Origin: Nitrosomonas sp. | GTDB lineage: Bacteria > Pseudomonadota > Gammaproteobacteria > Burkholderiales > Nitrosomonadaceae | Assembly (NCBI GenBank): GCA_016703745.1 | Contig: JADJBK010000006.1 | Span: forward strand, 1,922,001 to 1,986,000 | Direction: 5' to 3' | DNA length: 64,000 nucleotides | Shown here: positions 17,250 to 26,215 of the stretch, piece after piece | How the letters are laid out: each line of letters begins with the position of its first letter | Position numbering within the stretch: position 1 is the stretch's first letter | Made by a program: the position numbers and the translations under genes | Notes under the pieces: model-generated | Seen by the model: only the letters and a program-made list of their open reading frames with translations | The model's database searches: none | Told to the model about the DNA's origin: nothing

Positions 17250-18377
17250 TTAAACGATGATGTTGTTCATATAGGCACGTATCAGCTGGTGATAATGCTC
17301 TTCCTGCATCAGAAAAGAATCATGCCCGTGGCTTGAGGGGATTTCGGCGTAGCTGACGTTACGTTTGTTGTCGAGCAGCGCCTTGACGATGCTGCGTGAT
17401 CGTTCTGGTGGAAAGCGCCAGTCGGAGCTGAAGGAGATCACTAGAAAATTTGCCCTGGCGCGGCTAAAAGCCTGTGACAGATTGCCATTGTATAGTGCCG
17501 CCGGATCAAAGTAATCGAGTGCCTTGGTCATCAGCAGATAGGTATTGGCATCAAAGCGATTGGCAAATTTGTCACCTTGGTAGCGTAGATACGATTCAAT
17601 TTCAAATTCGATGTCGTAATTGAATGAGAGCGCCCCATTACGAAGCTCTCGCCCGAATTTGCTGGCCATGGAGTCATCCGATAAATAGGTGATGTGGCCG
17701 AGCATACGTGCCAGACGTAGTCCTCTTTTCGGCAGGGTATGATGCGAATAATAATCGCCGCCATGGAAATCAGGGTCGGTTAGTATGGCCTGCCGGGCCA
17801 CATCGTTGAAAGCGATATTCTGGGCAGTGAGTTTGGCGGCGGCAGCAATTACAATAGCATGATGTACCCGTTCGGGTGCGTCCAGTGCCAGTTGCATGAC
17901 TGACATACCACCCAGGCTGCCGCCAATCACGGCTGCAAAGCGATCGATACCTAATCTGTTCGCAAAGTGAATGTAAGTCTCCGCCCAGTCATTGGTGGTA
18001 ACGAGCGGGAAATCTGCACCAAAAGGTTTTTCGGTCTTGGGATTGATGCTGATTGGTCCAGTCGAGCCGTGACAGCCTCCCAGGTTATTGATACCAATCA
18101 CAAAATACTTATCAGTATCGATGGCTTTGCCTGGGCCGATCATGTTGTTCCACCAGCCGGTATTTCTGGGATCATCCGCATAAACACCGGCAACATGGTG
18201 GCTGCCGGATAACGCATGACAAATCAGCACCGCATTGGACTTGGCGGTGTTCAGCCTGCCGTAGGTTTCGTAAGAGAGCGTGTAACTGTCAAGTACCGCG
18301 CCACTTTTCAACGCAAGCGGCGTATGGAATTGCATTTGTTCTGGTGCGACGATGCCAATGGATTGCGAATCGTTCAT
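17250..18377 (-). CDS. metX: Homoserine O-acyltransferase MetX
   Basis: Alpha/beta-hydrolase enzyme that activates homoserine with an acyl group (acetyl or succinyl) for methionine synthesis. Seen: 375 residues; nucleophile elbow GGSLGGMSV (Ser near 154), catalytic Asp in FSSDWRFPPERS and His in SHGHDSFL, plus NNLGGCHGSTGP in the oxyanion region. Many beta- and gammaproteobacterial MetX enzymes have been shown to prefer succinyl-CoA, so the acyl donor is left open. Operon with metW. Confidence 0.95.
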   Translation of the reverse strand: MNDSQSIGIVAPEQMQFHTPLALKSGAVLDSYTLSYETYGRLNTAKSNAVLICHALSGSHHVAGVYADDPRNTGWWNNMIGPGKAIDTDKYFVIGINNLGGCHGSTGPISINPKTEKPFGADFPLVTTNDWAETYIHFANRLGIDRFAAVIGGSLGGMSVMQLALDAPERVHHAIVIAAAAKLTAQNIAFNDVARQAILTDPDFHGGDYYSHHTLPKRGLRLARMLGHITYLSDDSMASKFGRELRNGALSFNYDIEFEIESYLRYQGDKFANRFDANTYLLMTKALDYFDPAALYNGNLSQAFSRARANFLVISFSSDWRFPPERSRSIVKALLDNKRNVSYAEIPSSHGHDSFLMQEEHYHQLIRAYMNNIIV

Positions 18378-18449
18378 GAAGATATGGGTAGTGCTTGGTT
18401 GTGAAAGTTACGAGGCCAACTGGCATTAAATACCAATTTATGCTTGAGT

Positions 18450-20177
18450 TCAACTATTGAGTTTTTGCAGCAGGCTGTGAATCTTGTCAGATTCAGCTGC
18501 TCTGAGAATTTTTTGTGCCAAAGGTATGATATTGGGCAGATGGCTGCCGAGTATTTCGCGTTTTACTGTTAATAGTTGCGCGGGATACATGGAAAACTGC
18601 TGTAACCCCATGCCTAGCAGCAAACGCGTATAGCGTGGGTCACCTGCCATTTCTCCGCAGACAGAAACCGGAACACCAGCTTTGGTAGCCAATCGGATTG
18701 TGCGCGCCAGCAGCCACAGAATCGCGGGATGTAACGGGTCAAACAGATGCGCAACTGTTTCATCGACGCGGTCGATCGCGAGTGTATATTGAATCAGATC
18801 ATTGGTGCCAATCGAGATGAAATCCAGTTTTCGCATGAACTGTTCAAGGCATAAGGCAGCCGCCGGTATTTCAATCATGCACCCTATTTGAATATGTTGA
18901 TCAAACAGTTTTTTTTCATCGCGCAAACTTTGTTTGGCCAATTCAACCATGTGGAGTGTCTGATCAATTTCACGGCTGCTGGAGAGCATGGGAATTAAGA
19001 TGCGGGTAGAGCCATGTCTGGATGCGCGAAGTATGGCGCGCAGTTGTGTCAGAAACATGGCAGGTTCAGCAAGGCTCATGCGAATGGCACGTAATCCCAG
19101 TGCTGGATTGGTGGAGACGCGATGGTTATTATTCAGGTTTTTGTCAGCACCCAGATCAAAAGTACGAATGGTGACTGGCAGGCCGCGCATCCCTTTCACT
19201 GCGGCAGAATAAGCAGCATATTGCTCATCCTCATCCGGCAAGTCGTCCCGGGTGAGAAACAAAAACTCACTACGGAACAGCCCTACGCCCATTGCACCGT
19301 TTTCCCTGGCTTGATCGACTTCCTGTGGCATTTCGATGTTAGCAAGTAATTCAACCTGAGTGCCGTCAAGCGTGGCAGCATTGAGTGAACGGAGACGTAA
19401 CAATTTCCGTTTTTCCAGTGACAATTCATTTTGTTTCAGGCGGTATTCCGTGAGAATTTGCTCATCAGGATTGACGATGACAATCCCTTGGCTGCCGTCA
19501 ACAATCAGATAATCATCCTCATAAATCAGTCGCTTTGCCTGCTGCATGGCTACAACCGAGGGAATATTAAGACTGTGCGCGACAATGGCGGTATGCGAGG
19601 TGGGCCCACCCATATCGGTTACAAATGCTGAAAACTGATGCTGTTTATATTGCATGACATCAGCAGGACTTAAGTCATGCGCCACCAGGATACTGGCGCC
19701 GTCATGTTTTGATGCGGGAGGAGTATAACCGGGGTGGCCGAGCAAAATCTTTAATACACGCTCGACTACCTGCACAACATCAGCTTTGCGTTCACGCAGG
19801 TAGGCATCTTCTATTTCTTCGAATTGTGCAATCAGCACATCCATCTGTTGTGAAATTGCCCATTCTGCGTTGCAATGTACTTTGGCGATGCTCTCCATGG
19901 CGGCCTGAGACAGAGTCGGGTCGTCGAGGATCATCTGGTGAAGCTCCAGAAAGGCATTAAATTCAGCCAGTGCCAATCCTTGTATGGCATGGGCCTGCAG
20001 GTTTTTCAGCTCTAGCCTTACGGTGACAAAAGCTTTTTCCAGGCGAGCTAATTCCGCATCGATCTGGCTGGCGGGGATCAAATAGCGAGGAACATTGAGT
20101 GTCGCGGTTGTGGCGAGGTGTGCCTGTCCGATTGCTATACCGGCAGACACACCGACACCATGGAGAATAAAGCTCAT
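18450..20177 (-). CDS. ptsI: Phosphoenolpyruvate-protein phosphotransferase (PTS Enzyme I)
   Basis: Takes phosphate from phosphoenolpyruvate and passes it to HPr. Seen: 575 residues; phosphorylated His in GGPTSHTAIVAHS (~190), PEP-binding barrel motifs GLFRSEFLF, IPMLSSSREI and GCMIEIPAAAL, and the signature SIGTNDLIQYTLAIDR with active Cys in VSVCGEMAGD. Its start overlaps the ptsH stop by four bases. The cluster has EIIA-Man, HPr and EI but no sugar permease, so it is expected to be regulatory. Confidence 0.96.
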   Translation of the reverse strand: MSFILHGVGVSAGIAIGQAHLATTATLNVPRYLIPASQIDAELARLEKAFVTVRLELKNLQAHAIQGLALAEFNAFLELHQMILDDPTLSQAAMESIAKVHCNAEWAISQQMDVLIAQFEEIEDAYLRERKADVVQVVERVLKILLGHPGYTPPASKHDGASILVAHDLSPADVMQYKQHQFSAFVTDMGGPTSHTAIVAHSLNIPSVVAMQQAKRLIYEDDYLIVDGSQGIVIVNPDEQILTEYRLKQNELSLEKRKLLRLRSLNAATLDGTQVELLANIEMPQEVDQARENGAMGVGLFRSEFLFLTRDDLPDEDEQYAAYSAAVKGMRGLPVTIRTFDLGADKNLNNNHRVSTNPALGLRAIRMSLAEPAMFLTQLRAILRASRHGSTRILIPMLSSSREIDQTLHMVELAKQSLRDEKKLFDQHIQIGCMIEIPAAALCLEQFMRKLDFISIGTNDLIQYTLAIDRVDETVAHLFDPLHPAILWLLARTIRLATKAGVPVSVCGEMAGDPRYTRLLLGMGLQQFSMYPAQLLTVKREILGSHLPNIIPLAQKILRAAESDKIHSLLQKLNS

Positions 20178-20443
20178 TCCGCCTCACCGAAATAATCGTT
20201 TACTAGTGTACTGAGTGCTTCCATTGCAGTGATTTCATCCTTACCGCTGGTTTCCAGCTCAACCTGCGTACCCTGGCTTGCTGCCAGCATCATTACACCC
20301 ATAATGCTTTTGGCGTTGACCCTACGTGCTCCCCGCGATAGCCATATCTCACAGTCAAACTGCTCCGCAAGGCGAGTCAGCTTGGCAGAGGCACGTGCGT
20401 GTAATCCCAGTTTGTTGCGTATTGTGAGTGTGTTAGTTTGCAT
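20174..20443 (-). CDS. ptsH: Phosphocarrier protein HPr
   Basis: Carrier that receives phosphate from Enzyme I and hands it to EIIA. Seen: 89 residues from ATG 20443, with phosphorylatable His15 in NKLGLHARAS and Ser46 in NAKSIMGVMML, the site used by HPr kinase in bacteria that have it. A longer in-frame start at 20500 would add 19 residues not found in HPr. The chosen start lies inside the end of the EIIA gene (11-base overlap), which suggests translational coupling. Confidence 0.96.
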   Translation of the reverse strand: MQTNTLTIRNKLGLHARASAKLTRLAEQFDCEIWLSRGARRVNAKSIMGVMMLAASQGTQVELETSGKDEITAMEALSTLVNDYFGEAE

Positions 20444-20840
20444 ATGGTTTTTTGGGTGGGGAGATGTGAAATATTCCCGTCTGACCGCCGGAAAGTGCAT
20501 GGCTTATCATTTCCATGAGCGGTTTGTGCTGATACTGAACTGCTCTCAACAGCATGGGCAGGTTGAGTCCAGTTAAGCATTCCACCTTGCCATCTTGAAG
20601 CAGTTTGCTTGCGATGTTGGTGGGAGTGGCGCCATAGAGGTCAGTTAGTATCAGCACACCGCTACCCTGGTCAAGTGTTAGCAGAATGGTCTTCAACTCA
20701 ACGATTTCCTTGTCTGGATCGGCTTGTGGTGTAATTGTGTAATTGACCAATTGTGGGGGTAGCTTGCCAAGAATATGCTCGATACAGTCAAGAAAACTGC
20801 TGCCTAGCGGTTCGTGTGTAACGATTAATATTCCGGCCAT
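20433..20840 (-). CDS. PTS EIIA component, mannose family
   Basis: Phospho-acceptor domain of the EIIA-Man fold. Seen: from ATG 20840, 135 residues with active His9 in IVTHEPLGSSF, the substrate loop GVLILTDLYGATPTNIA and GLNLPMLLRAV, all family landmarks. Upstream in-frame ATGs at 20870 and 20888 would add up to 16 residues without homology. No EIIB, EIIC or EIID gene accompanies it, so it is likely a regulatory output of the EI-HPr chain, possibly signalling phosphoenolpyruvate or nitrogen status. Confidence 0.9.
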   Translation of the reverse strand: MAGILIVTHEPLGSSFLDCIEHILGKLPPQLVNYTITPQADPDKEIVELKTILLTLDQGSGVLILTDLYGATPTNIASKLLQDGKVECLTGLNLPMLLRAVQYQHKPLMEMISHALSGGQTGIFHISPPKKPYAN

Positions 20841-20947
20841 ATTGGTTTGGTTGTCCTGTTCTAATGCCATGGCGACACATTCTAGCATTATCTATTCTGT
20901 TGCCCGTCAAGTTGACCGTATAAGCTTGCCGTTAATTGACTGATTTT

Positions 20948-20956
20948 TGTTATAAT
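20948..20956 (+). promoter_or_regulatory. Extended -10 promoter of the rimP-nusA-infB operon
   Basis: TGTTATAAT is a perfect extended -10 element (TGn plus TATAAT). No good -35 hexamer is seen at 16-18 bases upstream, as is common for extended -10 promoters. It lies about 55 bases ahead of rimP and just before the attenuator-like hairpin. Confidence 0.5.
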
Positions 20957-20973
20957 GCCCCGAGTTATGCAGG

Positions 20974-20996
20974 TGGGCTTGTCGAGCCCATTTTTT
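20974..20996 (+). terminator. Terminator-like hairpin in the rimP leader
   Basis: TGGGCT (20974-20979) and AGCCCA (20985-20990) pair perfectly around TGTCG and are followed at once by six T. This is a full intrinsic-terminator layout, placed between the operon promoter and rimP, so it may act as an attenuator of the nusA operon. Confidence 0.6.
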
Positions 20997-21011
20997 ATTT
21001 GTGGCGGAGTT

Positions 21012-21446
21012 ATGTTGCTATTTGAGTTGCTCGAGCCGACCTTGACGGGGATGGGTTATGAACTGGTGGAGGTTGAACAGCCGTCACCTGGTAAGTTGCT
21101 GCGTGTGTTCGTGGATAGGCAGGATGTCGGTATTACCCTGGAAGATTGTGTTGCTATCAGCAACCATCTGGCGCAACTGCTGGCGGTCGAAAATGTTGCG
21201 TACAGTCGACTGGAGGTTTCATCGCCGGGTTTGGATAGGCCATTGAAGAAAAAGGCCGATTTTTTTCGTTACCAAGGGGAAATGGTTCGTATCAGGTTAC
21301 GGCTTTCCTGTGACGGGCAAAAGAATTTCGTAGGGAAGCTGCATGCAGTGCAAGACGATGTTCTGACATTGGAAATAGAGGGTGAGTTGCGGCAAATTCA
21401 GTTGGGTAATGTGGATAGAGCGCGATTAGTTCCAAAATTTGGATAA
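21012..21446 (+). CDS. rimP: Ribosome maturation factor RimP
   Basis: Cytosolic factor for 30S subunit assembly. Seen: 144 residues from ATG 21012, which follows GGCGGAG; typical MGYELVEVE, LRVFVDRQD, VEVSSPGLDRPL-type core (here LEVSSPGLDRPL) and C-terminal Sm-like fold. An upstream in-frame ATG at 20955 would start inside the promoter and leader hairpin and is rejected. First gene of the conserved rimP-nusA-infB-rbfA-truB operon. No metY-type tRNA gene precedes it, unlike in E. coli. Confidence 0.96.
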   Translation: MLLFELLEPTLTGMGYELVEVEQPSPGKLLRVFVDRQDVGITLEDCVAISNHLAQLLAVENVAYSRLEVSSPGLDRPLKKKADFFRYQGEMVRIRLRLSCDGQKNFVGKLHAVQDDVLTLEIEGELRQIQLGNVDRARLVPKFG

Positions 21447-21496
21447 GTGGTTTGTTCAAGAGTAATCTTATAGGTTAAAAATATGGCTGGAGGAAT

Positions 21497-22969
21497 ATGA
21501 GCCGCGAGATTTTGTTACTGGTCGATGCGTTGGCACATGAAAAGAACGTTAGCAAGGGGATTGTATTTGCTGCGCTTGAAATGGCTCTGGCTTCTGCTGC
21601 CAAGAAGCATTTCCAGGATGATCTTGATGTTGTGATCAATATCGATCAGAGTACGGGAAACTTTCAAAGTTATCGCAGATGGCTGGTTGTGCCTGATGAT
21701 GCTGTTGATAATCCTGCGCAGCAAATTGCACTGAGTGAAGCATTGGTGCGCCAGAAAGATGTGGCCGAAGGCGATGAAATTCAGGAGCCCATGGAATCCA
21801 TCCCATTTGACCGGATTGGCGCGCAGGCGGCGAAGCAGGTTATTTTCCAAAAAATACGCGATGCTGAGCGCGAACAGAATCTGAGTGATTTCCTGGAACG
21901 TGGCGAGCAGGTTATTTCTGGTGTAATCAAACGCCTCGATCGAGGCAATGCCATCATCGAATTTGGGAAAATTGAAGCACTTCTGCCGCGTGATCAAATG
22001 ATTCCACACGAAAATCTTCGTATGGGAGATCGTGTGCGTGCCTATATACTGAAGGTTGACAAGTCGGCGCGTGGTCCGCAGCTGGTTTTATCCCGCACCT
22101 CACCACAATTTCTGATTAAACTGTTTGAGCAGGAAGTGCCGGAGATTGAAGAAGGCGTGCTCGAAATTAAGGGGGCCGCGAGAGATCCAGGATTCAGAGC
22201 AAAAATTGCGGTTAAATCCAATGATCCTCGTGTTGATCCAATTGGTACCTGTGTCGGTATGGTTGGTTCAAGGGTAAAAGCAGTGACCAATGAGCTTGCT
22301 GGAGAGCGAGTTGATATTATTCAGTGGTCGGAGGATATCGCTACATTTGTTGTCAACGCGCTGGCGCCTGCTGTAGTAAGTGGCATTACGCTGGACGAGG
22401 ACAGCCATAGCATGGATGTTGCGGTAGATGAGGATAATCTGGCGCAATCCATCGGTAAAGGCGGACAGAACGTGCGTTTGGCATCTGAATTGACTGGCTG
22501 GCATCTGAACATCATGACAGTTGAAGAATCCAAGGAAAAAAGTGAAGAAGAAGCTACGGTGAATTGCCGGCTCTTTATGGAGAAACTGGATGTTGATGAA
22601 GAGGTTGCGCGTATTTTGGTTGACGTGGGTTTTTCTACTCTGGAGGAGGTGGCGTATATTCCGCTGGAAGAAATGCTGGAAATTGAAGAGTTTGATCGGG
22701 AAACGGTCGATGAATTACGTAATCGAGCGCGCAATGTTTTACTAACTGACGCAATTGTCTCAGAAGAAAAAATTGAACATGCTGCTGAAGAACTGTTTGA
22801 TCTTGAAGGTGTTGATCTGGATCTCGCTCGACAGTTAACGGCTAAGGGAATCAGTTCCCGGGATGCGCTGGCTGATCTGGCGGCAGATGACCTGGTTGAG
22901 TTGACTGGTATTGATTTTGAGCAAGCAAGCGCCATTATTATCAAGGCGCGTGAACATTGGTTTATGTAG
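21497..22969 (+). CDS. nusA: Transcription termination/antitermination factor NusA
   Basis: RNA polymerase-associated factor controlling pausing, termination and antitermination. Seen: 490 residues in the usual order: N-terminal polymerase-binding domain (1-130), S1 domain (~135-200; GVIKRLDRGNAIIEFG), two KH domains (~210-345; DPIGTCVGMVGSRVKAV, SIGKGGQNVRLAS) and two acidic helix-hairpin-helix repeats at the C-terminus (~360-490), as in E. coli. ATG 21497 follows GGAGGAA. Second gene of the operon. Confidence 0.97.
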   Translation: MSREILLLVDALAHEKNVSKGIVFAALEMALASAAKKHFQDDLDVVINIDQSTGNFQSYRRWLVVPDDAVDNPAQQIALSEALVRQKDVAEGDEIQEPMESIPFDRIGAQAAKQVIFQKIRDAEREQNLSDFLERGEQVISGVIKRLDRGNAIIEFGKIEALLPRDQMIPHENLRMGDRVRAYILKVDKSARGPQLVLSRTSPQFLIKLFEQEVPEIEEGVLEIKGAARDPGFRAKIAVKSNDPRVDPIGTCVGMVGSRVKAVTNELAGERVDIIQWSEDIATFVVNALAPAVVSGITLDEDSHSMDVAVDEDNLAQSIGKGGQNVRLASELTGWHLNIMTVEESKEKSEEEATVNCRLFMEKLDVDEEVARILVDVGFSTLEEVAYIPLEEMLEIEEFDRETVDELRNRARNVLLTDAIVSEEKIEHAAEELFDLEGVDLDLARQLTAKGISSRDALADLAADDLVELTGIDFEQASAIIIKAREHWFM

Positions 22970-23038
22970 TGCCAACAATAAAGAAGCTCGATATTTTTTA
23001 ATATAAATTAGTACAGACCATACTAATAGAATGAATGT

Positions 23039-23071
23039 GGTCATCGCCAACTAAGTGTATTGGTGATGACC
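23039..23071 (+). promoter_or_regulatory. Strong RNA hairpin between nusA and infB
   Basis: GGTCATCGCCAA (23039-23050) pairs with TTGGTGATGACC (23060-23071) over 12 base pairs with one G-T wobble and a nine-base loop. There is no T-run after it, so it is not a standard terminator. It lies 37 bases before infB and could be a processing site or control of initiation factor synthesis. Confidence 0.55.
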
Positions 23072-23107
23072 TGTAAAGTATAGCTTGAGGTAAATAAAAG
23101 GTTGCTG

Positions 23108-25738
23108 ATGACTCAAATGACGGTAAAGCAGTTTGCGCAAGACCTGGGAATTCTGCCGGAGTTGCTGCTTGAGCAGCTTCAGGCCGCAGGTGTGCACAAA
23201 AAATTAGCAACGGATACGGTAACCGAGACGGATAAAACGCAGCTTCTCGATCACTTGCGTAAAGCCCATGGAACCGGTGCGCCTAAGGGAAAAATTACCC
23301 TCACTCGCAAACATACCACGGAAATCAGACAATCCGATGGTGCGGGAAAAGCGCGAACAATTGAAGTCAAAGTGCGTAAACGAAGACTATTGACTCAAAG
23401 CGCCGATGTTTCTGGAACAGCAGAATCGGCAGCGTTGGAAATTGAAGCGGTTACCGAACCTGCTGAGTCAGCGACAACAAAACCCGTTATCGATGCTGCG
23501 CAGCAGGCGTTACGTGAGGAAGAAGCTAGAAAGCAAGCGGAATTGATTGCGCGTCAGTCTGCGGAGTTGAAGGAAAAGCAGGCAAAACTTGATAAGCGAA
23601 AAAAACAGGCGGCTGGTAAAGCGGACGAACAACCTGCAGAACCTGCGCAGGCAGAAATATCGGTAACAGCTTCAGCACATGAAATAGTTGCTTCTCCGGC
23701 GACTGCGGTGGCAGAAATGCCTGCTGCTGCGGAGTCTAAACCAGTAACACCTGAACGCACCATTCACAAACCGGCTGTCAAGCTGGAGGAGAAAGCGGAC
23801 AAGAAGAAAAAACAGACTAGCCCGCAGAAAGAAGAACCCGGTAGGCGCCGCGAAACCAAGGTTCGTGGAGATACATCGGGGGGGCAGGGTTGGCGCGTTC
23901 GCAGAGACAGACATGGTGGCGGAAAAAATAAAGCGCATGATACCCAGGCACAACATGCTTTTTTGGCGCCAACGGAACGAGTTACATATGAGGTGATGGT
24001 TCCAGAGACCATATCAGTAGCTGCTCTTTCACAGAAAATGGCAGTTAAAGCGGCTGAGGTGATCAAGGTATTGATGAAAATGGGCACGATGGTTACCATC
24101 AATCAAATGCTTGATCAGGAAACCGCGATGATTGTGGTTGAGGAAATGGGGCATATTGCCAAAATTGCCGCGCCAGACAATCCGGAGTCTTTTCTGGAGG
24201 AGTCGGTCTCGTCAGATACGCAGGCTAATCCAGAATCCCGTGCGCCTATTGTGACCGTAATGGGGCATGTCGATCATGGTAAGACGTCGTTGCTTGATTA
24301 CATTCGGATGACTCGGGTAGCCGGAGGGGAGGCAGGAGGAATCACGCAACATATTGGTGCTTACCACGTGGAGACTTCCCATGGAATGATTACCTTTCTC
24401 GATACGCCCGGGCATGAGGCATTCACAGCCATGCGCGCACGTGGCGCAAAGGTAACCGATCTAGTGATATTGGTGGTGGCGGCGGATGACGGCGTGATGC
24501 CACAAACGATTGAAGCGATTCATCATGCCAAAGCCGCGCAAACACCCATTATCGTGGCGGTTAACAAAATGGATAAACCAGAGGCAAATTTTGATCGCAT
24601 CAAGCAGGAGCTTGTCAATCATGGCGTTGTGCCTGAAGAATGGGGCGGAGATGCCATGTTTGTGCCGGTTTCTGCCAAGACGGGTCAAGGGATAGATGAT
24701 TTGCTGGAAGCTGTGTTATTACAGGCTGAATTGCTGGAACTGAAGGCTGTTAAAACCGGACCGGCAAAAGGTATTGTGATTGAATCGCGTCTGGATAAAG
24801 GTCGAGGTCCCGTTGCTACTGTCTTGGTGCAATCCGGGACATTAAAACGTGGTGATGTGGTGTTGACTGGAGCCGTATTTGGCAGAATTCGCGCGATGCA
24901 GGATGAGCTGGGAAAATCAGTCAAGGAAGCCGGCACATCCATACCTGTTGAGATACAGGGGTTGTCCGATGTGGCGACAGCAGGAGAGGTTTTTATCGTA
25001 TTGGATGATGAGCGTAAAGTAAGGGAGATTGCCCTTTTCCGCCAAGGGAAATTCCGTGATGTCAGACTGGATAAACTCCAGGTTGCCAAAATGGAGGATA
25101 TATTTGGCCAGAAAGAAGGCATGACGATTCTGAATTTAATTATCAAGTCTGATGTACAGGGTTCCAGTGAAGCACTGGAGTATGCCCTGAAAAAAATTGA
25201 AACGGATGAAGTAAAAATCAATATTGTGCATAGTGGTGTTGGGGCGATTATTGAATCTGATATTAATTTGGCACTGGCATCCAAGGCTGTCATCATTGGA
25301 TTTAATTGCCGTGCTGATTTGGGTGCACGCAAGCTTGTTGAATCAACCGGTGTTGATGTTCGCTATTACAACATTATTTATGAAGCGGTTGATGAGATTA
25401 AAAAAGCCCTCTCGGGCATGATGCTTCCCGAACGCAAAGAAAAAACCATTGGTATGGTTGAAATTCGTGAAATTTACCGAATACCCAAGATTGGTGTGGT
25501 GGCTGGTTGCTATGTCTTGGAAGGGCTGGTGAAGCGCGAGGCGCAGGTCAGGGTGTTGCGTGACGGGGTTGTTATTCAAACAGATGGCTTGGATTCCCTG
25601 AAACGTTTTAAAGAGGATGTTAAGGAGGTCAAGGCCGGATTTGAGTGTGGTCTTTCCCTTAAGAAATACAATGATATACAGGTAGGGGATCAGATTGAGG
25701 TTTATGAGATCATTGAAACCGAACGGGTATTGTTGTAA
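23108..25738 (+). CDS. infB: Translation initiation factor IF-2
   Basis: GTPase that brings initiator tRNA to the 30S ribosome. Seen: 876 residues; N-terminal IF2N module (MTVKQFAQDLGI), a long Lys/Glu/Ala-rich linker, second N-module (~300), then the G domain with GHVDHGKTSLLDY (~385), DTPGHEAFTAMRARGA (~431) and NKMD, followed by domains II-IV ending in YEIIE. The frame opens at a TTG (23102); the ATG at 23108 with AAAGG eight bases upstream is preferred. Confidence 0.97.
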   Translation: MTQMTVKQFAQDLGILPELLLEQLQAAGVHKKLATDTVTETDKTQLLDHLRKAHGTGAPKGKITLTRKHTTEIRQSDGAGKARTIEVKVRKRRLLTQSADVSGTAESAALEIEAVTEPAESATTKPVIDAAQQALREEEARKQAELIARQSAELKEKQAKLDKRKKQAAGKADEQPAEPAQAEISVTASAHEIVASPATAVAEMPAAAESKPVTPERTIHKPAVKLEEKADKKKKQTSPQKEEPGRRRETKVRGDTSGGQGWRVRRDRHGGGKNKAHDTQAQHAFLAPTERVTYEVMVPETISVAALSQKMAVKAAEVIKVLMKMGTMVTINQMLDQETAMIVVEEMGHIAKIAAPDNPESFLEESVSSDTQANPESRAPIVTVMGHVDHGKTSLLDYIRMTRVAGGEAGGITQHIGAYHVETSHGMITFLDTPGHEAFTAMRARGAKVTDLVILVVAADDGVMPQTIEAIHHAKAAQTPIIVAVNKMDKPEANFDRIKQELVNHGVVPEEWGGDAMFVPVSAKTGQGIDDLLEAVLLQAELLELKAVKTGPAKGIVIESRLDKGRGPVATVLVQSGTLKRGDVVLTGAVFGRIRAMQDELGKSVKEAGTSIPVEIQGLSDVATAGEVFIVLDDERKVREIALFRQGKFRDVRLDKLQVAKMEDIFGQKEGMTILNLIIKSDVQGSSEALEYALKKIETDEVKINIVHSGVGAIIESDINLALASKAVIIGFNCRADLGARKLVESTGVDVRYYNIIYEAVDEIKKALSGMMLPERKEKTIGMVEIREIYRIPKIGVVAGCYVLEGLVKREAQVRVLRDGVVIQTDGLDSLKRFKEDVKEVKAGFECGLSLKKYNDIQVGDQIEVYEIIETERVLL

Positions 25739-25794
25739 GTATTCCTGAGTCAGATTTTATCGGTGCTTGATTGTTGTCAAATTTTTGGGTAGGT

Positions 25795-26148
25795 ATGGCA
25801 AAAGACTTGTCGCGCGTTTTTCGGGTTGCTGATCAAATTCAGCGAGAGCTGGCCACTCTGATTCAAAACGAAATAGGCGATCCACGCCTGCGGTTGGTTA
25901 CCCTGACCGGAGTTGAAGTAACTCGTGATTATTCACATGCTAAGGTTTTTTTTAGTGTGTTGGGTGAAGCAGAAAACGTGCAGTCTGCCAAGGAGGGCCT
26001 GGAACATGCGAATGGTTTTTTGCGTAGTCAGTTAGCAAGAAAAATCAAGCTCAGAGTGACCCCGCAGCTACATTTTTTATATGACGAATCCATTGAACGA
26101 GGGGTGCGTCTATCAAAGTTGATTGATGAGGCAGTTGGTAAAGTTTGA
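25795..26148 (+). CDS. rbfA: 30S ribosome-binding factor RbfA
   Basis: Small KH-fold protein that helps 16S rRNA 5-prime end maturation and cold adaptation. Seen: 117 residues from ATG 25795 (AGG just upstream), with RVADQIQRELATLIQNEIGDPR-type start and VTRDYSHAKVFFSVL. An upstream TTG frame start at 25771 is not needed. Between infB and truB as in most proteobacteria. Confidence 0.95.
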   Translation: MAKDLSRVFRVADQIQRELATLIQNEIGDPRLRLVTLTGVEVTRDYSHAKVFFSVLGEAENVQSAKEGLEHANGFLRSQLARKIKLRVTPQLHFLYDESIERGVRLSKLIDEAVGKV

Positions 26149-26215
26149 TTGATCAATCCTATCATAAACCTCTTGTTATGCATCCTTTTCCTTCCTCTTA
26201 TCAAAAGAGGCAAGT

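Noticed and set aside
20935..20956. TTGACT as -35 partner of the rimP -10 box
   Set aside because: The spacing to TATAAT is only nine bases, far from the 16-18 required.
22321..22944. A 207-codon open frame antisense to nusA
   Set aside because: Serine/threonine-rich low-complexity translation typical of a reverse shadow of acidic coding sequence; no ribosome-binding site; nusA itself is unmistakable.
24685..25332. A 215-codon open frame antisense to infB
   Set aside because: Same kind of shadow; no recognisable motif, and the plus strand encodes the conserved IF-2 core.
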